64,000 nucleotides of DNA, from the NCBI GenBank assembly GCA_036346275.1, contig CM070721.1, forward strand, positions 3,980,452 through 4,044,451, written 5' to 3'. The DNA comes from Otatea glauca (taxonomy: Eukaryota > Streptophyta > Magnoliopsida > Poales > Poaceae). The notes below the pieces were generated by a model. The model did no database searches. It saw only the letters and a list, made by a program, of their open reading frames with translations, and was not told the origin of the DNA. A program made the position numbers and the translations under genes. Positions within the stretch are counted from its first letter, which is position 1; every line of letters starts with the position of its first letter. This document shows, piece after piece, positions 45,471-57,050 of the stretch.

Positions 45471-46122
45471 AAACCCTGGAATCGGAGAGATCGATAGAAA
45501 TATGAGTATCTCTGTAATGCCATAGAAAGGGTACAGATTTGGAATGTGTGGTATCTTTACTTAGGAACGGAGCAACCTCGCGGATACGATGGGCAACTAT
45601 TTGGGCTCACAGGCGATGAGCAATGGAACTCCAGTGCAGTTCAATCGTTGTCAAATACCATAGAAACCGCGTCATCTCGGACAAATTTTTGACCGTAGTT
45701 AGACTTATCCAGACTTTCAAAATTTTATAGCTCCGCCGTTTGCTACCGATACCTAGCTTACATCTATGTCTTTGTGATAGGGTTCCTGAGCGATCACAGA
45801 CGGAGACATGGAGTAAATAGTACTCCGTACGTTTTATTGCATGTTTCATTCTGATGCAAAGACTGTACCTGCTTTCATTTTCATTTTCTTCTTTCTCCTT
45901 TCTTTTTACCCTTTTGAGGGGAGACTTGACCCTTAGCCCTCCAAAGAGTGCCCCGTACAAAATGGTGTTCTTGTGCAAGCGACATTGATTAAATGTTGAA
46001 CGTCCCATCCACCGAATTAAAGAAAAACTAACATTTTTGTAGGGATTTACCAAGCATGCTGCCGATTCTACTTTAGTTTCGTCATCCGAAAACGCAGACC
46101 TCGCCTTCTCGAAGTTTCAAGC
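45471..46122. other. Intergenic sequence, no gene recognised
   Basis: Non-coding mixed sequence. The minus-strand open frame at 45607-46053 (148 codons) has no domain and no homologous wording I know. Confidence 0.25.
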
Positions 46123-46232
46123 CTGTTTGAAAGATCCATTCTCAACTGGTATCCTTGTAGATGGGCTGGGATTTTAGACTAAAATCTCAGTCCATCCACA
46201 TGGATCCTGGTCGGGAATAGACCACCCAAACA
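46123..46232. mobile_element. Foldback MITE related to the one at 62714
   Basis: CTGTTTGAAAGATCC at the left and GGTCGGGAATAGACCACCCAAACAG at the right bracket an inner inverted pair (GGGCTGGGATTTTAGACTAAAATCTCAGTCC). The terminal and inner wording (GATCC...TCCACA...GGATCC, ACCCAAACA) parallels 62714-62813. The target duplication is not clear. Confidence 0.5.
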
Positions 46233-46400
46233 GAGCAGTGTATCAGCGTTTCCATTGCGTTGATTAATTGTTCCTACTCTCCAAAATTGACTAAAATCCC
46301 GGCCCATCCACAGGGTTCCGGATCGAAAATAGACCACCCAAACAGAGCAGTGTATCAGCGTTTCCATTGCGTTGATTAATTGTTCCTGCTCTCCAAAATT
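46177..46400 (+). repeat. Two-copy tandem repeat, 112-bp period, overlapping a MITE
   Basis: The unit from GACTAAAATC to CTCTCCAAAATT occurs at 46177-46288 and 46289-46400, differing at a few sites. The shared core includes AGACCACCCAAACAGAGCAG and TGCGTTGATTAATTGTTCCT. It contains the right half of the MITE plus flanking DNA, so the duplication happened after the MITE inserted. Both apparent open frames here are products of the repeat. Confidence 0.88.
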
Positions 46401-47200
46401 CAAAAGTATTAGCTGGAAGCCTGGAATCGAAACCCTTAATTACACACAAGGCATGCATGCTACTTCTACGACATGAATTTGATTGCATAAGAGTTCACCA
46501 GTCAGACCGGAAAGGCAGAGGCCGCTGGCCAGTGCTTATTGCGGATTTTGCACGGAGAGGATTATCATCTTTGGAAGCGACTAGCGCGTGGTCGTCCGAT
46601 CCGATCGCAAGCGTCCTACGCTGTTTGTACTTTCGATCTTTGTTTCGAATGTAATAGGAACGATTTGATATCTTAACTGCAACCTAAAGGCAACATGGAA
46701 TGCGCAATAAACCTTTTTCACACACGTCCACTGCATTCTCGTGTGAGCGTTTGGCTCTTCCAAAAAAGAAACTTTCACAGCATCCGTCTAATTGGGCTCA
46801 TGAGCTCATTTGATTCGAAAAATTGAGTACTCAGCACCAAATCATCACCTCGCATAAGAGTGTGACCTCTAATCGAGAGCCCTCTCCGATTTGATTTCTT
46901 TTCTTTCTGCAACAAAACAAATGCGAAGCGCAACTAAAATTTCTGGGCTTGCACAAATTGTCCATTTGATTGCAAACAAACCAATTGTAACAACCAGCGC
47001 AACAAAACGACAACCCTGTTGTAACAAGAAAAGAATATGATGCTCCACTGCAACAAGATAACTCTTGCTATAAGGTTTGAAAAAGAAATATTACAATAGA
47101 CAAAATCACATTCTGCAACAATGAGCAAAGCATGTTGCAACATATTTAAGGTATGCATGCAACAAAAGCATACCCGGAGGAGGTGTGCGACAATGGCCAG
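46401..47200. other. Intergenic sequence, no gene recognised
   Basis: No coding signal. TTGCAACA/CAACAA words recur at 46910-47165, giving a loose low-complexity feel. Confidence 0.25.
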
Positions 47201-50077
47201 TGTTGAGCTCGTCGAATGAGGAGGCTATTCGACTACCCTATTGTCATAAATGCCCAGATCCGTAGGTTCAAGATCATCATGGTGCCTCACCTTTGGTCCA
47301 CTCCACGGGACCTCGATGTCAGTCGTGCCACTTGCAATCCCGAGCTTCATTCTACTACACCCATTGTTCTTCATCTCAGATCCTCCAGTCGTAGTCGGAC
47401 GTCCCACAAATGACACCCTCTCCTCCTCAATCCAGAGGAAGAAGGGACAGGGAGAGGAGGGATAGAGAGAGGGAGAGGGGCATGAAGAGAGAAACGAATG
47501 GGGGATCTATTACCACCGACACCGACGATGCAACAACTACAAGCATGGTTAGATGGATGAGGGATTGTGGTGATTATTGTTGCTGCTGATGTCAAGCGAT
47601 ATGGGAGGAAGCAGCAGACGTAGATTAAATTTGTGGGCATGGGGATCTGACATGTCCCATGCGGGGAAGAGACTAGAGTAGAGTTGTTGGGAGTCTTGGG
47701 ACTTGGTAGTAGAGGCCGATGTGATAATCCAGATTAAGAGAAAAAAAGAGGGGCACTGTGGGCTAGGCTAGCCGAGGCGGACTCAATCCAGCCGGCTATT
47801 TAGGGCATGAGGGGGGAAAGGGAGCCTAAGCCCTAACCTCTGGTCACCGTCGTGTCGCGCCCCCTGTCCCAGCTACTGCCCCAGCCGTCCCTCCGCTGCT
47901 GCGCCGTCAAAGCCGCATAGTCCACCATGATGCCGACCGAGCCGCCACCGTCCACAGAGGTTGCTACAAGGTGTTGTTCTAGCCACTGCCCACCAATCGC
48001 ACTTTGGGCATGCCTCGGCGACGTCTTCCACCGTCTTTTCACGTTCCTCATCGAAATGTGCGTCTGATCCGAGATTCACTCATATCACCTTGTGCAGAAG
48101 ATGTCAAGTATCTTGGAGGGCATAGTGCGAGAGTTTTGGAAAGCGTGAAGGAGCGGGAACCGCGGGAATCACAGAGGACCTTTGACATTGACGTTTTAGG
48201 CATATTTTTGGGACGCAGATATAAACTCTAGATTGTCGTTGGTCATGCTAACACTGTAGTGGGGCGATGTTATGATCATTTTGTTGATAGATGTGGTGGT
48301 TGGAGAGCATCGGGATGGAGTTTGAGAGAGATTGGTACTCGTTTAATAGTTATCTCTCTTTTTTTGGGGTGACTTTTGGGTACCGATGGTTAGTTTCATA
48401 ATTTTAAGGTTATGAAAAATGTAGGTTATGGTCTAAATTTTCATTATAGTACAAAAACGTTAAATTTGGTTAAGAGGTTAGAAAGTTATGGCTTGTGGTA
48501 GCTTGTAGTCTAGAAATCATCGCTGCTGAGAGCAGTTGTGTGTTAAACTGCTGTTTAGGGCTAGATAATGATTGAATTAAATTATGTTCATAACTAGATA
48601 AAACTAGATAATTTTCCTAGATTTCAGAGATGCTATGGTTTTCTATATGTAGAGTTGTATAAAAATAGTTACAAAATTGTGAAGTCTGTTGTCCAGTAAA
48701 ACAACATATCGGTCTTCGAGGCTATAAATAAGGGGTTAAATGAATTAATTAGAAAATATGGATAACTATAAAATTGTAGACAATCTTGTTTAGTTTTCAG
48801 AATATATATGGTTTACTATGTTTGGATTCTTGATCTATGAGTTATGGTCTTCCGACTGCCGGGGCAGCAAAGGGTAAACTGTCCGGCGAGGGAGAAAGTT
48901 AAGTCCGGACATGTGATTAGGTACAATGTTGATACGTCTAATGTATGTATTGTTATAACATATTTTTTAGATGGGTTTACCTACTGTAGGAGGTGTGACC
49001 ACGGGTTTAGCTTCAACCACATGCCATTCTGTTCTTTATGGGTAAAAAGACAAGTGCATGATAGAATAATAACATGGATGGTTAATTCTTATTGTTCTTA
49101 TTGGAAACTTGCTATCACGATGCTTTATATGATTACTTTCATTTATTATGAAAATGACATGTTATGATAATAAGATTGGAGATGATGAAATATGTTAATG
49201 TTGATAGACCATATCATTTACATATGTCGCATTCATGATGGAAAGAGATGACATGTATGGGCCTCTATGACTTATTTGGTGTAGACATGAAGACATATTT
49301 CGGTAAGCACCTCCATAGAATGGAGTGTACGAGACGGTACAACATCGATGGTTGTGCACTCAGCGATACCGGTATACACTGTGATGAGCATGTAGACATA
49401 TTTACATTGTTTCACTAATGATGAATGATGACTAATGAGATAAATACAATAAATGGTTATGTTATTGAGTCGTGAACTCACCGGAGATGATTAATGGGAT
49501 GAATATGATAAATAGTTATGTTATTGCTTTATTATGTATTTGCTGAGTCGTTGACTCACCCTTACTTATTTTAATATTTTAGGTGGTCATTGAAGCTAAC
49601 ATGCATGGTGTAGGAGTAGCATCATTATGTCACTTGTCATATTATCTTCCATAATTATTCTGTTTTAGTGTTCACTCATGCATAAGATAATGCTTAGTTA
49701 TATTTATATGATGGAATCACATAATTGCAATAATAGACATGTGAACTTAATCGGTTGTCTTTGTTAGATTGAAAGGTGCGGTTTTTTATCTGTTGCTTAC
49801 TTAATCTTATTCGTCGTCGTCACAAAAAGGTAAAGGTTACTCCCGAACGTATGTGATCCGGGCATACCCAAGTGTGAAGACTTGGCCGTGCTTGGGCGCG
49901 TGGTTTTAAGTTTTATTTTTGTTTATATGATTATGGAAATTATTAGTATTAATGGTTTAGTAGTGGGGATTATTGTTTAGGTTTTTTGCTGAAATTATGG
50001 TTAACTTTATGATAAAAATGAGGAAAAATATAAATGATGGTAATATCTTTAGCGTATGTTGTGCTGGGTATTACAGT
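47201..50077 (+). repeat. Probable gypsy-type long-LTR remnant (right end near 50077)
   Basis: A CT/GC-rich block (47210-48200) is followed by AT-rich sequence with the motif TGCTGAGTCGTTGACTCACCC (49540-49560). A CTTGGGCGCGTGGTTTTAAG stretch and a plausible LTR end, GCTGGGTATTACA (to 50077), come next. This parallels 2803-6990. No gag or pol is present, so it would be a solo LTR or fragment. The left border is not identified. Confidence 0.35.
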
Positions 50078-50479
50078 CGGACCGGAGGCGTTCGATTAAA
50101 TTGGGTCAACAAAACGTCTGCCTCTAAGCAAAATCGAATATTGAAATTTTCAGGTGAAATCAACATAGTGTAAGAGAAATGAGATGCTGTAATTCACACA
50201 GCTGTGGCCTGACCTTGCTTGCATGAGCAGAACGTGTCCCCTCGTCTAAAATTGACTAGACTTTAAGACAACACGAATTATTTTTAATTGAAGTAGTACA
50301 TCATCTTTCTAATATATATTAAAAAAATTAAAGCAGGTGAAAAAATAATTAATTATCGTCTATTCTTTATTTATATTTAATATTTACGCACCTTTTAAAT
50401 AGTGCTGCATAAAAAACACTCTCATACGAGACCGAAGGAAAAGATGTACTTACCGCACTGGGCTACATGGCCGTTCAAT
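50078..50479. other. Sequence 3' of membrane-protein gene 3
   Basis: About 400 bp, AT-rich at 50280-50400, with no gene. The last part is probably the 3' UTR of the minus-strand gene. Confidence 0.3.
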
Positions 50480-50872
50480 TCACATATTTACACGAACTGC
50501 AGAGAACAAAAGACGGAACCCGGCAGTGACAGTGGCGGCCGCCGTGCCCCACACTACGAACGCCACCGCGCGAGGCATCAGCGGCGCGATCCTCGCGGCG
50601 AACATAACGGTGAGTAGGCTCGAGAGCAGCCAGACGGCAAGCTTTAGCCTTCCCTTGGCGGCCGCGTCGCCGGCGCCAGCCGCGCGCTCGAACGCGCGGA
50701 TGCACCAGAACAGCACGAGGAGGAGCGCGTACGACACGGCGACGAACAGCGCCGACCTGGCGTCGCCGCCTCCCGACAGGCGCAGCGCGAGGACGGAGGT
50801 GACGGTCAGGACAACCAGACCGAGGCCATGCAACCAACGGCCGTTGTTAACGATCACCATGTTTGGCTGCAC
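50480..50872 (-). CDS. Small multi-span membrane protein, paralogue 3
   Basis: Intronless, 130 aa from the first ATG; a methionine at codon 5 (50860) is an alternative start. It is the most diverged of the three paralogues but keeps the order: GLGLVVLTVTSVLAL, then a GGD turn, LFVAVSYALLLVLFWCI, RAFERAAGAGDAAAKGRLKL, WLLSSLLTVMFAARIAPLMP, and a last hydrophobic segment (FVVWGTAAATV). It carries a C-terminal extension of about 8 residues ending SAVRVNM. The function is unknown. The conserved FERA loop and LMP motif argue for a maintained family rather than chance open frames. The gene is intact and strongly GC-biased. Confidence 0.76.
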   Translation of the reverse strand: MQPNMVIVNNGRWLHGLGLVVLTVTSVLALRLSGGGDARSALFVAVSYALLLVLFWCIRAFERAAGAGDAAAKGRLKLAVWLLSSLLTVMFAARIAPLMPRAVAFVVWGTAAATVTAGFRLLFSAVRVNM

Positions 50873-51690
50873 GAATGTGTGTATGTCTTATGTCAATAGC
50901 GCCTGGGTTGCAAAGGTATATATATACACACACTAGTCACAGTTTTCTTGGGCGAAGCTGGAACTTACGCGTAAAGAACAGCGATGTTCCCAAAGAGTTT
51001 AAGAGCTGATTTTTTTAAAGAAGGTTTAAGAGTTAATTGAACGTGTGATTTAGGTAACCATGCTCTAAATTAATACTGTAATAACGTGTACGCCAAAATA
51101 TACTGGTATTGCATGTATACTTGTATTCTTGTGTTCAGTAATGGGTATCTTTATTCCGCCCTTGTGAGTGTACTCACTATTATTTGGCAACCGAACTCGT
51201 TCCAAATATGGAAGTGTACCCCTGAAATACCTGGGATTCGTTAGTACGGTGGTCTAAAGTTTGTTGTAGAAGCATATAATGCTTGCTTGGTTCAAACATA
51301 GCACATGCGGGTTAATCTTTTTACACGAAGTAAGAATGAAAGTGTAAATATGGTACTATATATCAGTGGATTCGTCCTATGAGTGGCTGGGCACTGAGCG
51401 ATTTGACAAATAAATACCAGTTTGTTATAAAAAAAATCCTCATGCTTATATTAACAATAGGACGATTAAAAATAAGCAACCGTCAGCTAAAAGTTGTTGG
51501 AGTAGAAATAAAACGGCTCGGATAGTCTTAAATATCTTATGGGCCGGGGGCCCAGCTACTAATTGTAGCATCACTTCCGTGACGGCGAAAGTTCTTGGAA
51601 ATGGTCGGAGAAAAGAGTTGTTAATACACACGGTATTTCCGATGTGATCCTTCAGAGTTCAGGCTTGGGCTACGCGTTGCGTAATCTAGT
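50873..51690. other. Intergenic sequence, no gene recognised
   Basis: The first 100 bp upstream of membrane-protein gene 3 includes TATATATACACACAC (50922-50937), a plausible TATA-type region for that minus-strand gene. The rest is AT-rich and non-coding. Confidence 0.3.
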
Positions 51691-52318
51691 GAAAACGTAA
51701 GACTTCAGATGGAAACACAGACCAAAAACGGCTACCGACAGAGAACGGCTGGTATTATTAGCATCCAATGTGGCAGATCATGTCAAGTACACAAACGAAT
51801 TGCTTCACACAGATATCATAGAACCACAAACACATTGCAAGTCGGCAACACAAAGTCAGTGTCGGGCATTTGCCTGTACAACCGAGGCCACGGAACAAAC
51901 CCAGTACATACATCGGATATACATACAGCAATAATGCATCTGATTGAGAAAGCCGAGTGTACTACAGGCAAGCAAGCAGGAAATCAAAACTCCAATGCTC
52001 ATTAATCCTAGGATGCTGTATATATATGACGATGAAAGTTTGCAACCAACTTCGCCTTACAAGAGCTCACCACAGCCTTCCATTGTCCCAAAAGAAAGAA
52101 AGGAACAAGCTCCAAGCATTTGCGTCAGTTAGCTATGCTCTACAGGTTGGCTGCCAAAGGATTAGTCCTTCCAGCTGATCACACATCGTTGTATTTGTCT
52201 TCACCAATTTGCCTAGGAAAACAAGAATAGACCATGTAAGGTTGCCTTGGATGTGTCACTCGATGGAATTGTAAAACAATTGCAGTAACAAGTACTCCTC
52301 AATAAGTTAGGGCATCAT
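51691..52318 (-). other. Probable 3' UTR / downstream region of the MAP kinase kinase gene
   Basis: Sequence downstream of the stop codon at 52321-52319 with no coding content of its own. Its even base composition and lack of repeat features fit a transcribed 3' region. The exact end is not determined, and an intron in the 3' UTR cannot be excluded. Confidence 0.35.
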
Positions 52319-55122
52319 TTACTTGAAGGTGGCAAGCGGAGATCCAGCTGTTGTAAAGTAGGAAGCGAGATCTATATTCAGGTCATCGTACAAGCTCAGG
52401 AATGGATGAGTCTGGGTATCAAAGACAACAGGTAGGAGAGATGGGTCAAGATCAGTGAGCTAGCTTTGTAAATGACGCTTTGAAAAGAACATAAAGCTGT
52501 GAAGCAGAGCAGAATTATAGCTTACTGATAGGACTTGTGCAGATGACCTTTCCGTAGCGTCTTTTTGGATACTGAAAATCCACAAGAAAATCAATAAATC
52601 GTATATTAGCCTTCTTCTGGACACTGATTTCCCATAAAGAAAATAAAGAGATTGGTTAATCTGTCCACAGGCAAGGGAATAACATTTTTAAAAAATGTAT
52701 CAAGAAGTCAGATCACCTCTGAATGTATAAAGTACAGAGCACGAATTTTGACTTGGGAATCACAAGTTCACAAGCAAAAGGGGAATCACAACCTCACAAG
52801 CAAAAGGTATGGTGTTTGTTACCACATTCATAATTTAAATTAAAACAAATTGCTAATATTGCTCACTAACTTTCATTAGCAAAGGGGGATCATTGGAGAA
52901 GCACATATACCATGCAGAAATGAATGAACAGAATTCCGCAGAAAACTGGTCTGATGGTGCAGAAGGTGGCGGTTGGTCGACTACTGCTTCAAGAAGTTCA
53001 TAAAAGCTATCACGAGGAGGATATGGAAAATTGCCGGTGGCACATTCCAGCATAACTAGGCCCAAGCTCCAGATATCACTCATATAACCATGTTTCTGCC
53101 CGCTGATTCTTTCTGGCTGTCAAGAACAGAAATTTTACTTTGGTTCATTGAAACCAAAAAAAGTGGACATCATGCCATGCCAAACTGAAAGACATTTATT
53201 TAACTTGAAAAACTTTGACCCACCGCCATGTAGTTATAGGTGCCAATAAATGTATCTCGCTGTGCAGAAGAACTAGCAATGATGGCACTAACACCGAAGT
53301 CTGATATTTTCACTTCACCCATATGATTTATTAATATATTCGATGGTTTCAGATCTCGGTGTATAACACGCTTCTCGTGATGCAAGTACATAAGTCCTTT
53401 TAACACCTGCACAAGATAGGTCCAATTTTTAATTAGAAAAGGTCCATGTAATGCTAAGGTAACAGTCTAATAGAGAAGAAACTATGTGGTCACTTATGCG
53501 ACATTTCACTGGCCTGCTTACAGATTGCAGCAAGGTAGGATTCTGGAATGGTTTTAACAGTCTTCAGGAAATCAGCCAGAGAGCCACCGTCCATGTACTC
53601 CAAAACAATAGAAATAACACCGTTGACATAAAAGCACTGATAACACACAACAACATATTGGCATTGCGTTGACAAGCTTATTTTCAACTCCTGGGCAATC
53701 TGTCTGCGTATACTTTCCTGAATATTGAGTTGTATAACCTGCAAACACAACCATGCACCAATAGAGATAAAGACCCTTCGCAACAGATAGGATAACAATT
53801 ACTCCGAATAAGTACTGGTCTCTCTTGAAGTTACAACTATTAGGTACATTAAAGAGATTAGCTAAATCTCTAGTTTCTGCAGAAAGAAGTGGAAGGAGCC
53901 ATAAATATGAAGCAGCAAAGAATGTTCGTTTTAGACAATACCTTCAGAGCAAAAAACTGGCCAGTCCATTTGTGGCGAACCAATTGCACGATTCCACTAC
54001 TACCTTTCCCAATCACTTTGATTGCATCTAGATCATCTAAGCTCAATTGATGATTATCCAATGGCTCTATAGGAGGAGCCTGGAGAACATTTTGAGTATG
54101 TCAATAGAAAGGAGGTGAGAACACAAAAGGAAAAAAGTATATAAATGAAGGGTACAACAGCATTAGACAATCCTTGCAAAAAAAATGGTTTTAGACGAAT
54201 GAAGAGTATAACAGTATTAGACAATCCTCGCAAAAAAATGGTATTAGACAGCATTCTTCCACTATAAGCAAGTGACCATTCCCATTCAGGAAAATTAGTC
54301 ACTGGATAACAGAATATATGATTTCGGTAAACCCACTGCATATGCGGGTATCTATGGCTAGTATCTGTGACATCCCACACATGTATTCCACTCATCAAAA
54401 AGAAAGAAATTGAAAAAGGCATCATGAGCCACAATGCTACATATTGCTTTCCTTAAATTATTATTCTGATAACATAGCTAGGGAATAGGACATGACAAGA
54501 ATGCTATTGCAGAATTTCTAAACCATATCCACATGTGTGCTAACTACCCTTACATTGACATGAAGAAATCAAACATAAGCGCGCGCCTTAGCACTAATCA
54601 TAACCCTGATTTCCAGACACATGACATATCAATTCCAAGAACAACCAGAGCTGAACAAAAAATCACTCAAATGTGAATTTAGAACCCCACCAGCTACCTG
54701 CTAATCCAATCACATCCCAATTGCTAACTCTGCTCATATCATCAACAAAAACCAACATAACACCCAATCTTGTCGAGTCCGGTCCTACGATTGCGAAAGG
54801 CTCGACCCAAACGGGTGAAAACACGCATATGATTCGTGCGGGTGGTTTACCTCGCCTTCCTCGCACTGCGAGACGATGCGGAGGCCGTCCTTGTTGACGA
54901 GCAGATCACCGTCCTTGAACGTCCCGCTCTGCGTCCTGACGGCGCCCAAAAGAAACCCCAACACCACGGAATCAGCACGAGCAACGCGTCCAAGAAAGCA
55001 AGCGTTAATCGTGAGAGAAAGAAAGAAAGAAAGAAAGAGGGGATCGGAGATTACAAGAATTTGCCGATGGTGGATTCGTGGGAGGGGAGGGCGAGCTTGC
55101 CCGGCTTCCAAGGCTTCGCCAT
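52319..55122 (-). CDS. Group A MAP kinase kinase (MKK1/2-like), 8 exons
   Basis: A dual-specificity kinase that phosphorylates MAP kinases in stress and defence cascades (family knowledge). Exons on the minus strand: 55122-55055, 54935-54851, 54079-53942, 53738-53514, 53406-53224, 53116-52911, 52571-52526, 52411-52319. Phases agree throughout and give 347 aa, close to the usual size of about 355. The N-terminus carries FLTQSGTFKDGDLLVNKDGL. Kinase features: Gly loop GKGSSGIV (75-82), catalytic Lys97 (FFALK), HRD with Asp190, DFG with Asp208, and activation-loop Ser218-x5-Thr224, the plant MKK spacing. The family's SPE is APE here (Ala233). The end reads LYDDLNIDLASYFTTAGSPL, the expected MKK C-terminal segment. 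Seven junctions were read from GT/AG borders except intron 4, which appears to start GC. The gene appears intact. Confidence 0.9.
53407..53513 (-). other. Intron 4 of the MAP kinase kinase gene: apparent GC-AG intron
   Basis: Exon 4 must end in AAG CAG (Lys-Gln) for the protein to continue into VLKGLMYLHHE. The next bases are GCCAGTG, so the donor is GC rather than GT. A nearby GTAAGC inside the exon would be a good GT donor, but it would shift the frame against the only visible acceptor (GTGCAG at 53412-53407). Reading through the intron hits a stop after about 7 codons. Confidence 0.65.
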
Positions 55123-55500
55123 CGGAAGGCGGCGGCGGCGGCTGACGCAAGCTCGCTCGCCGGGGTGGATGGATGGTCGGAGCCTCCGCTCGGAGGGGAC
55201 GCCAAAGGGAGAGCAGTGGACGGACTAGTCGAACAGCATTGGGTGGGTGGGGGGGGGGGGGGTGTCGTGTTGCTAATAGCGTCCTTTGCTTTTCTCCGTT
55301 TTTACTATTCCTCGCTGTCTACTCTACTGCATCTTCAGATCCATCCAATCTCAAAAGGCTGAGAGAATCGTCAGTTAGGCACGTGTGTGCTTGGTCAATG
55401 CGTTGGACAAACACAGTGATGGTGCACACAAGACACAACCGTCCAGCACAGCTCATTGGAATGGACAGCTAGTCTGGTAAGATTGAGATGGAATAGCAGC
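55123..55500 (-). promoter_or_regulatory. 5' UTR and proximal promoter of the MAP kinase kinase gene
   Basis: Upstream of the start codon at 55122. An interrupted G-run on the plus strand (about 55242-55262) lies about 120-140 bp upstream of the start codon, possibly within the 5' UTR or core promoter. No confident TATA box was found. Confidence 0.35.
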
Positions 55501-55765
55501 TACAGGTGTAATACAAGGTGAAAATTAAAAAAAGAAGTTGTTGTTTTTGTTTTTTTAACTGCAAAGCAGCTATAGTTTTTCTTATAAAAAAATATTTGAT
55601 AAATAACTAATTTCTCTTACCAATAAGCTGTAAAAGCAAATCCAGTCTAACTTTCAGCTTTTAACTTTTGCTAGTTATATATAGATTATAGCTTATGCTA
55701 AAAATCATTTAAAAGCTGAGCTGTTTGAAGGATTTATTGGCTTTTCAGAAGCTGAAACTGGTTTA
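55501..55765. other. AT-rich MITE-like remnant left of the Harbinger element
   Basis: Phrases such as GCAAAGCAGCTATAG, ATAAGCTGTAAAAGC and AAAAGCTGAGCTG recur in a loosely inverted pattern, as in hAT-type MITEs. I could not define ends or a target duplication. No gene was found. Confidence 0.3.
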
Positions 55766-56039
55766 GGCTCTGTTTGTTTTGGCTTGAGCTAGAGCTTATT
55801 TGGCTTTTAGGCCTCTATAAGCCATAAGCCAAAACAAACATCAATTTTTCAGCAAGATAATGGAAGAAGCTCCAACCCAATTTGCACTACGTGAGAGAAG
55901 CAAGGAAAACGATGCTTCTCGGGCTGGCTTGTGCTTCTGAAAATCCCACTTCCATACTACCCTTGCAACTTAACTTGTATTTACAAAAAAATGCCATCCG
56001 TTATATATATCAGAACAACCACTTTTTTCCTTCCAATTG

Positions 56040-56490
56040 CAATGCATCATCTCCCAGCTCCCACCGAGGCGGCGAACGCGTCATTGGGTCGCAGTGATCG
56101 CGGAGCCGCCGCGGCGGACGCGGTGGCCGTGGCCTTGGCGTCCTCCCGAGCCGGGTGTCGCTGCGTCTCCCTCGCCGGGCGTCGCCGCGTCCTCCTCGCG
56201 GCGTCGCCGCGTCCTCCTCACCGGGCCACGCATCCTCCCGAGCCGAAGCGTCGCCGCGACCTCCTCGCCGTGCCGCCGCGACCTCCTCCGCGGGCTTCGC
56301 GCGACCTCCTCGCCGGGCTTCCCGCGTCCTCTCCTGCCTCGGACGACGCCGCGACCTCCTCGCCGGACGACGCCCGTCCTCCCCTTTCACGGACGACGCC
56401 GCGACCTCCCCTCGCCGGGCCGCCGCTGCTCCCCTCGCCGGTCGACGCCCCGTCCCCCCTGCTCGCCGGACGACCTCCCTGCTAAAGCGC
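56040..56490 (+). other. GC-rich repetitive 5' region of the Harbinger element
   Basis: Degenerate units of the type GCGACCTCCTCGCCG repeat through this block. Overlapping frames on both strands translate to Arg/Pro/Ala/Ser strings with no domain. This may be the 5' UTR or a first exon of ORF1, or captured repetitive DNA. I treat it as non-coding. Confidence 0.4.
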
Positions 56491-57050
56491 CCAAGGTGAG
56501 AAAGGCAACAAGCAGTACAAATTGTATGTTCTATACTCATAACCACTACTCATATGGCCATATGGACATTTCAAAGTTCAGTGAGCAGAATAACGCATTG
56601 CAAATTGTATGTTCTGTACTGTTTCCCCTTATATGAACCTTTGAACTACAATACCAAGATCGTTTTTCTACTTTTACATACAAATGGATAGCAAAAGAAC
56701 ACTGCTGCCAGCCTTGTAAACATGGATACTAAAACGAAACTAAAGCTTCATCGATCTGTTTCTCCAATGCCTGCACATGTGAGAATGATCTACACTCCAC
56801 ATATAGTAGCCAGCTTGTTCTGATTGTTGTGTGAACTTGATTAGAAAAAATTAATTTTGTGATTGTTGTGTGAACTTGATTAGAAAAAATTCTGTCATTA
56901 AATTGTTAGATTTCTGTGATATGTGATTCAATTGTTAAGAAAAAAAATCTGTTGCATGTTGGAAATATTTTTTCTTAATGCTGAATTCAAGTAGTGGCTG
57001 GAGAAAACATATTATTTTTTTTGGTTACGATATTTCTGTATCTTTGATAG
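56491..57050 (+). other. AT-rich internal segment of the Harbinger element
   Basis: Lies between the GC-rich block and the first Myb/SANT-like text. A short phrase, GTGATTGTTGTGTGAACTTG, occurs twice (56820-56880). No coding signal was seen. Confidence 0.3.

Noticed and set aside
45607..46053. 148-codon minus-strand open frame
   Set aside because: No recognisable motif and not GC-biased, unlike the real genes in this window.
53514..53526. GTAAGC inside MKK exon 4 as the true donor
   Set aside because: It would leave phase 1 and put VLKGL out of frame with the only visible acceptor, so the GC donor is the better reading.
56010..56636. Open frames of 178-199 codons in the GC-rich part of the Harbinger element
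   Set aside because: Low-complexity repeat translations in several frames, with no Myb/SANT or transposase motif.
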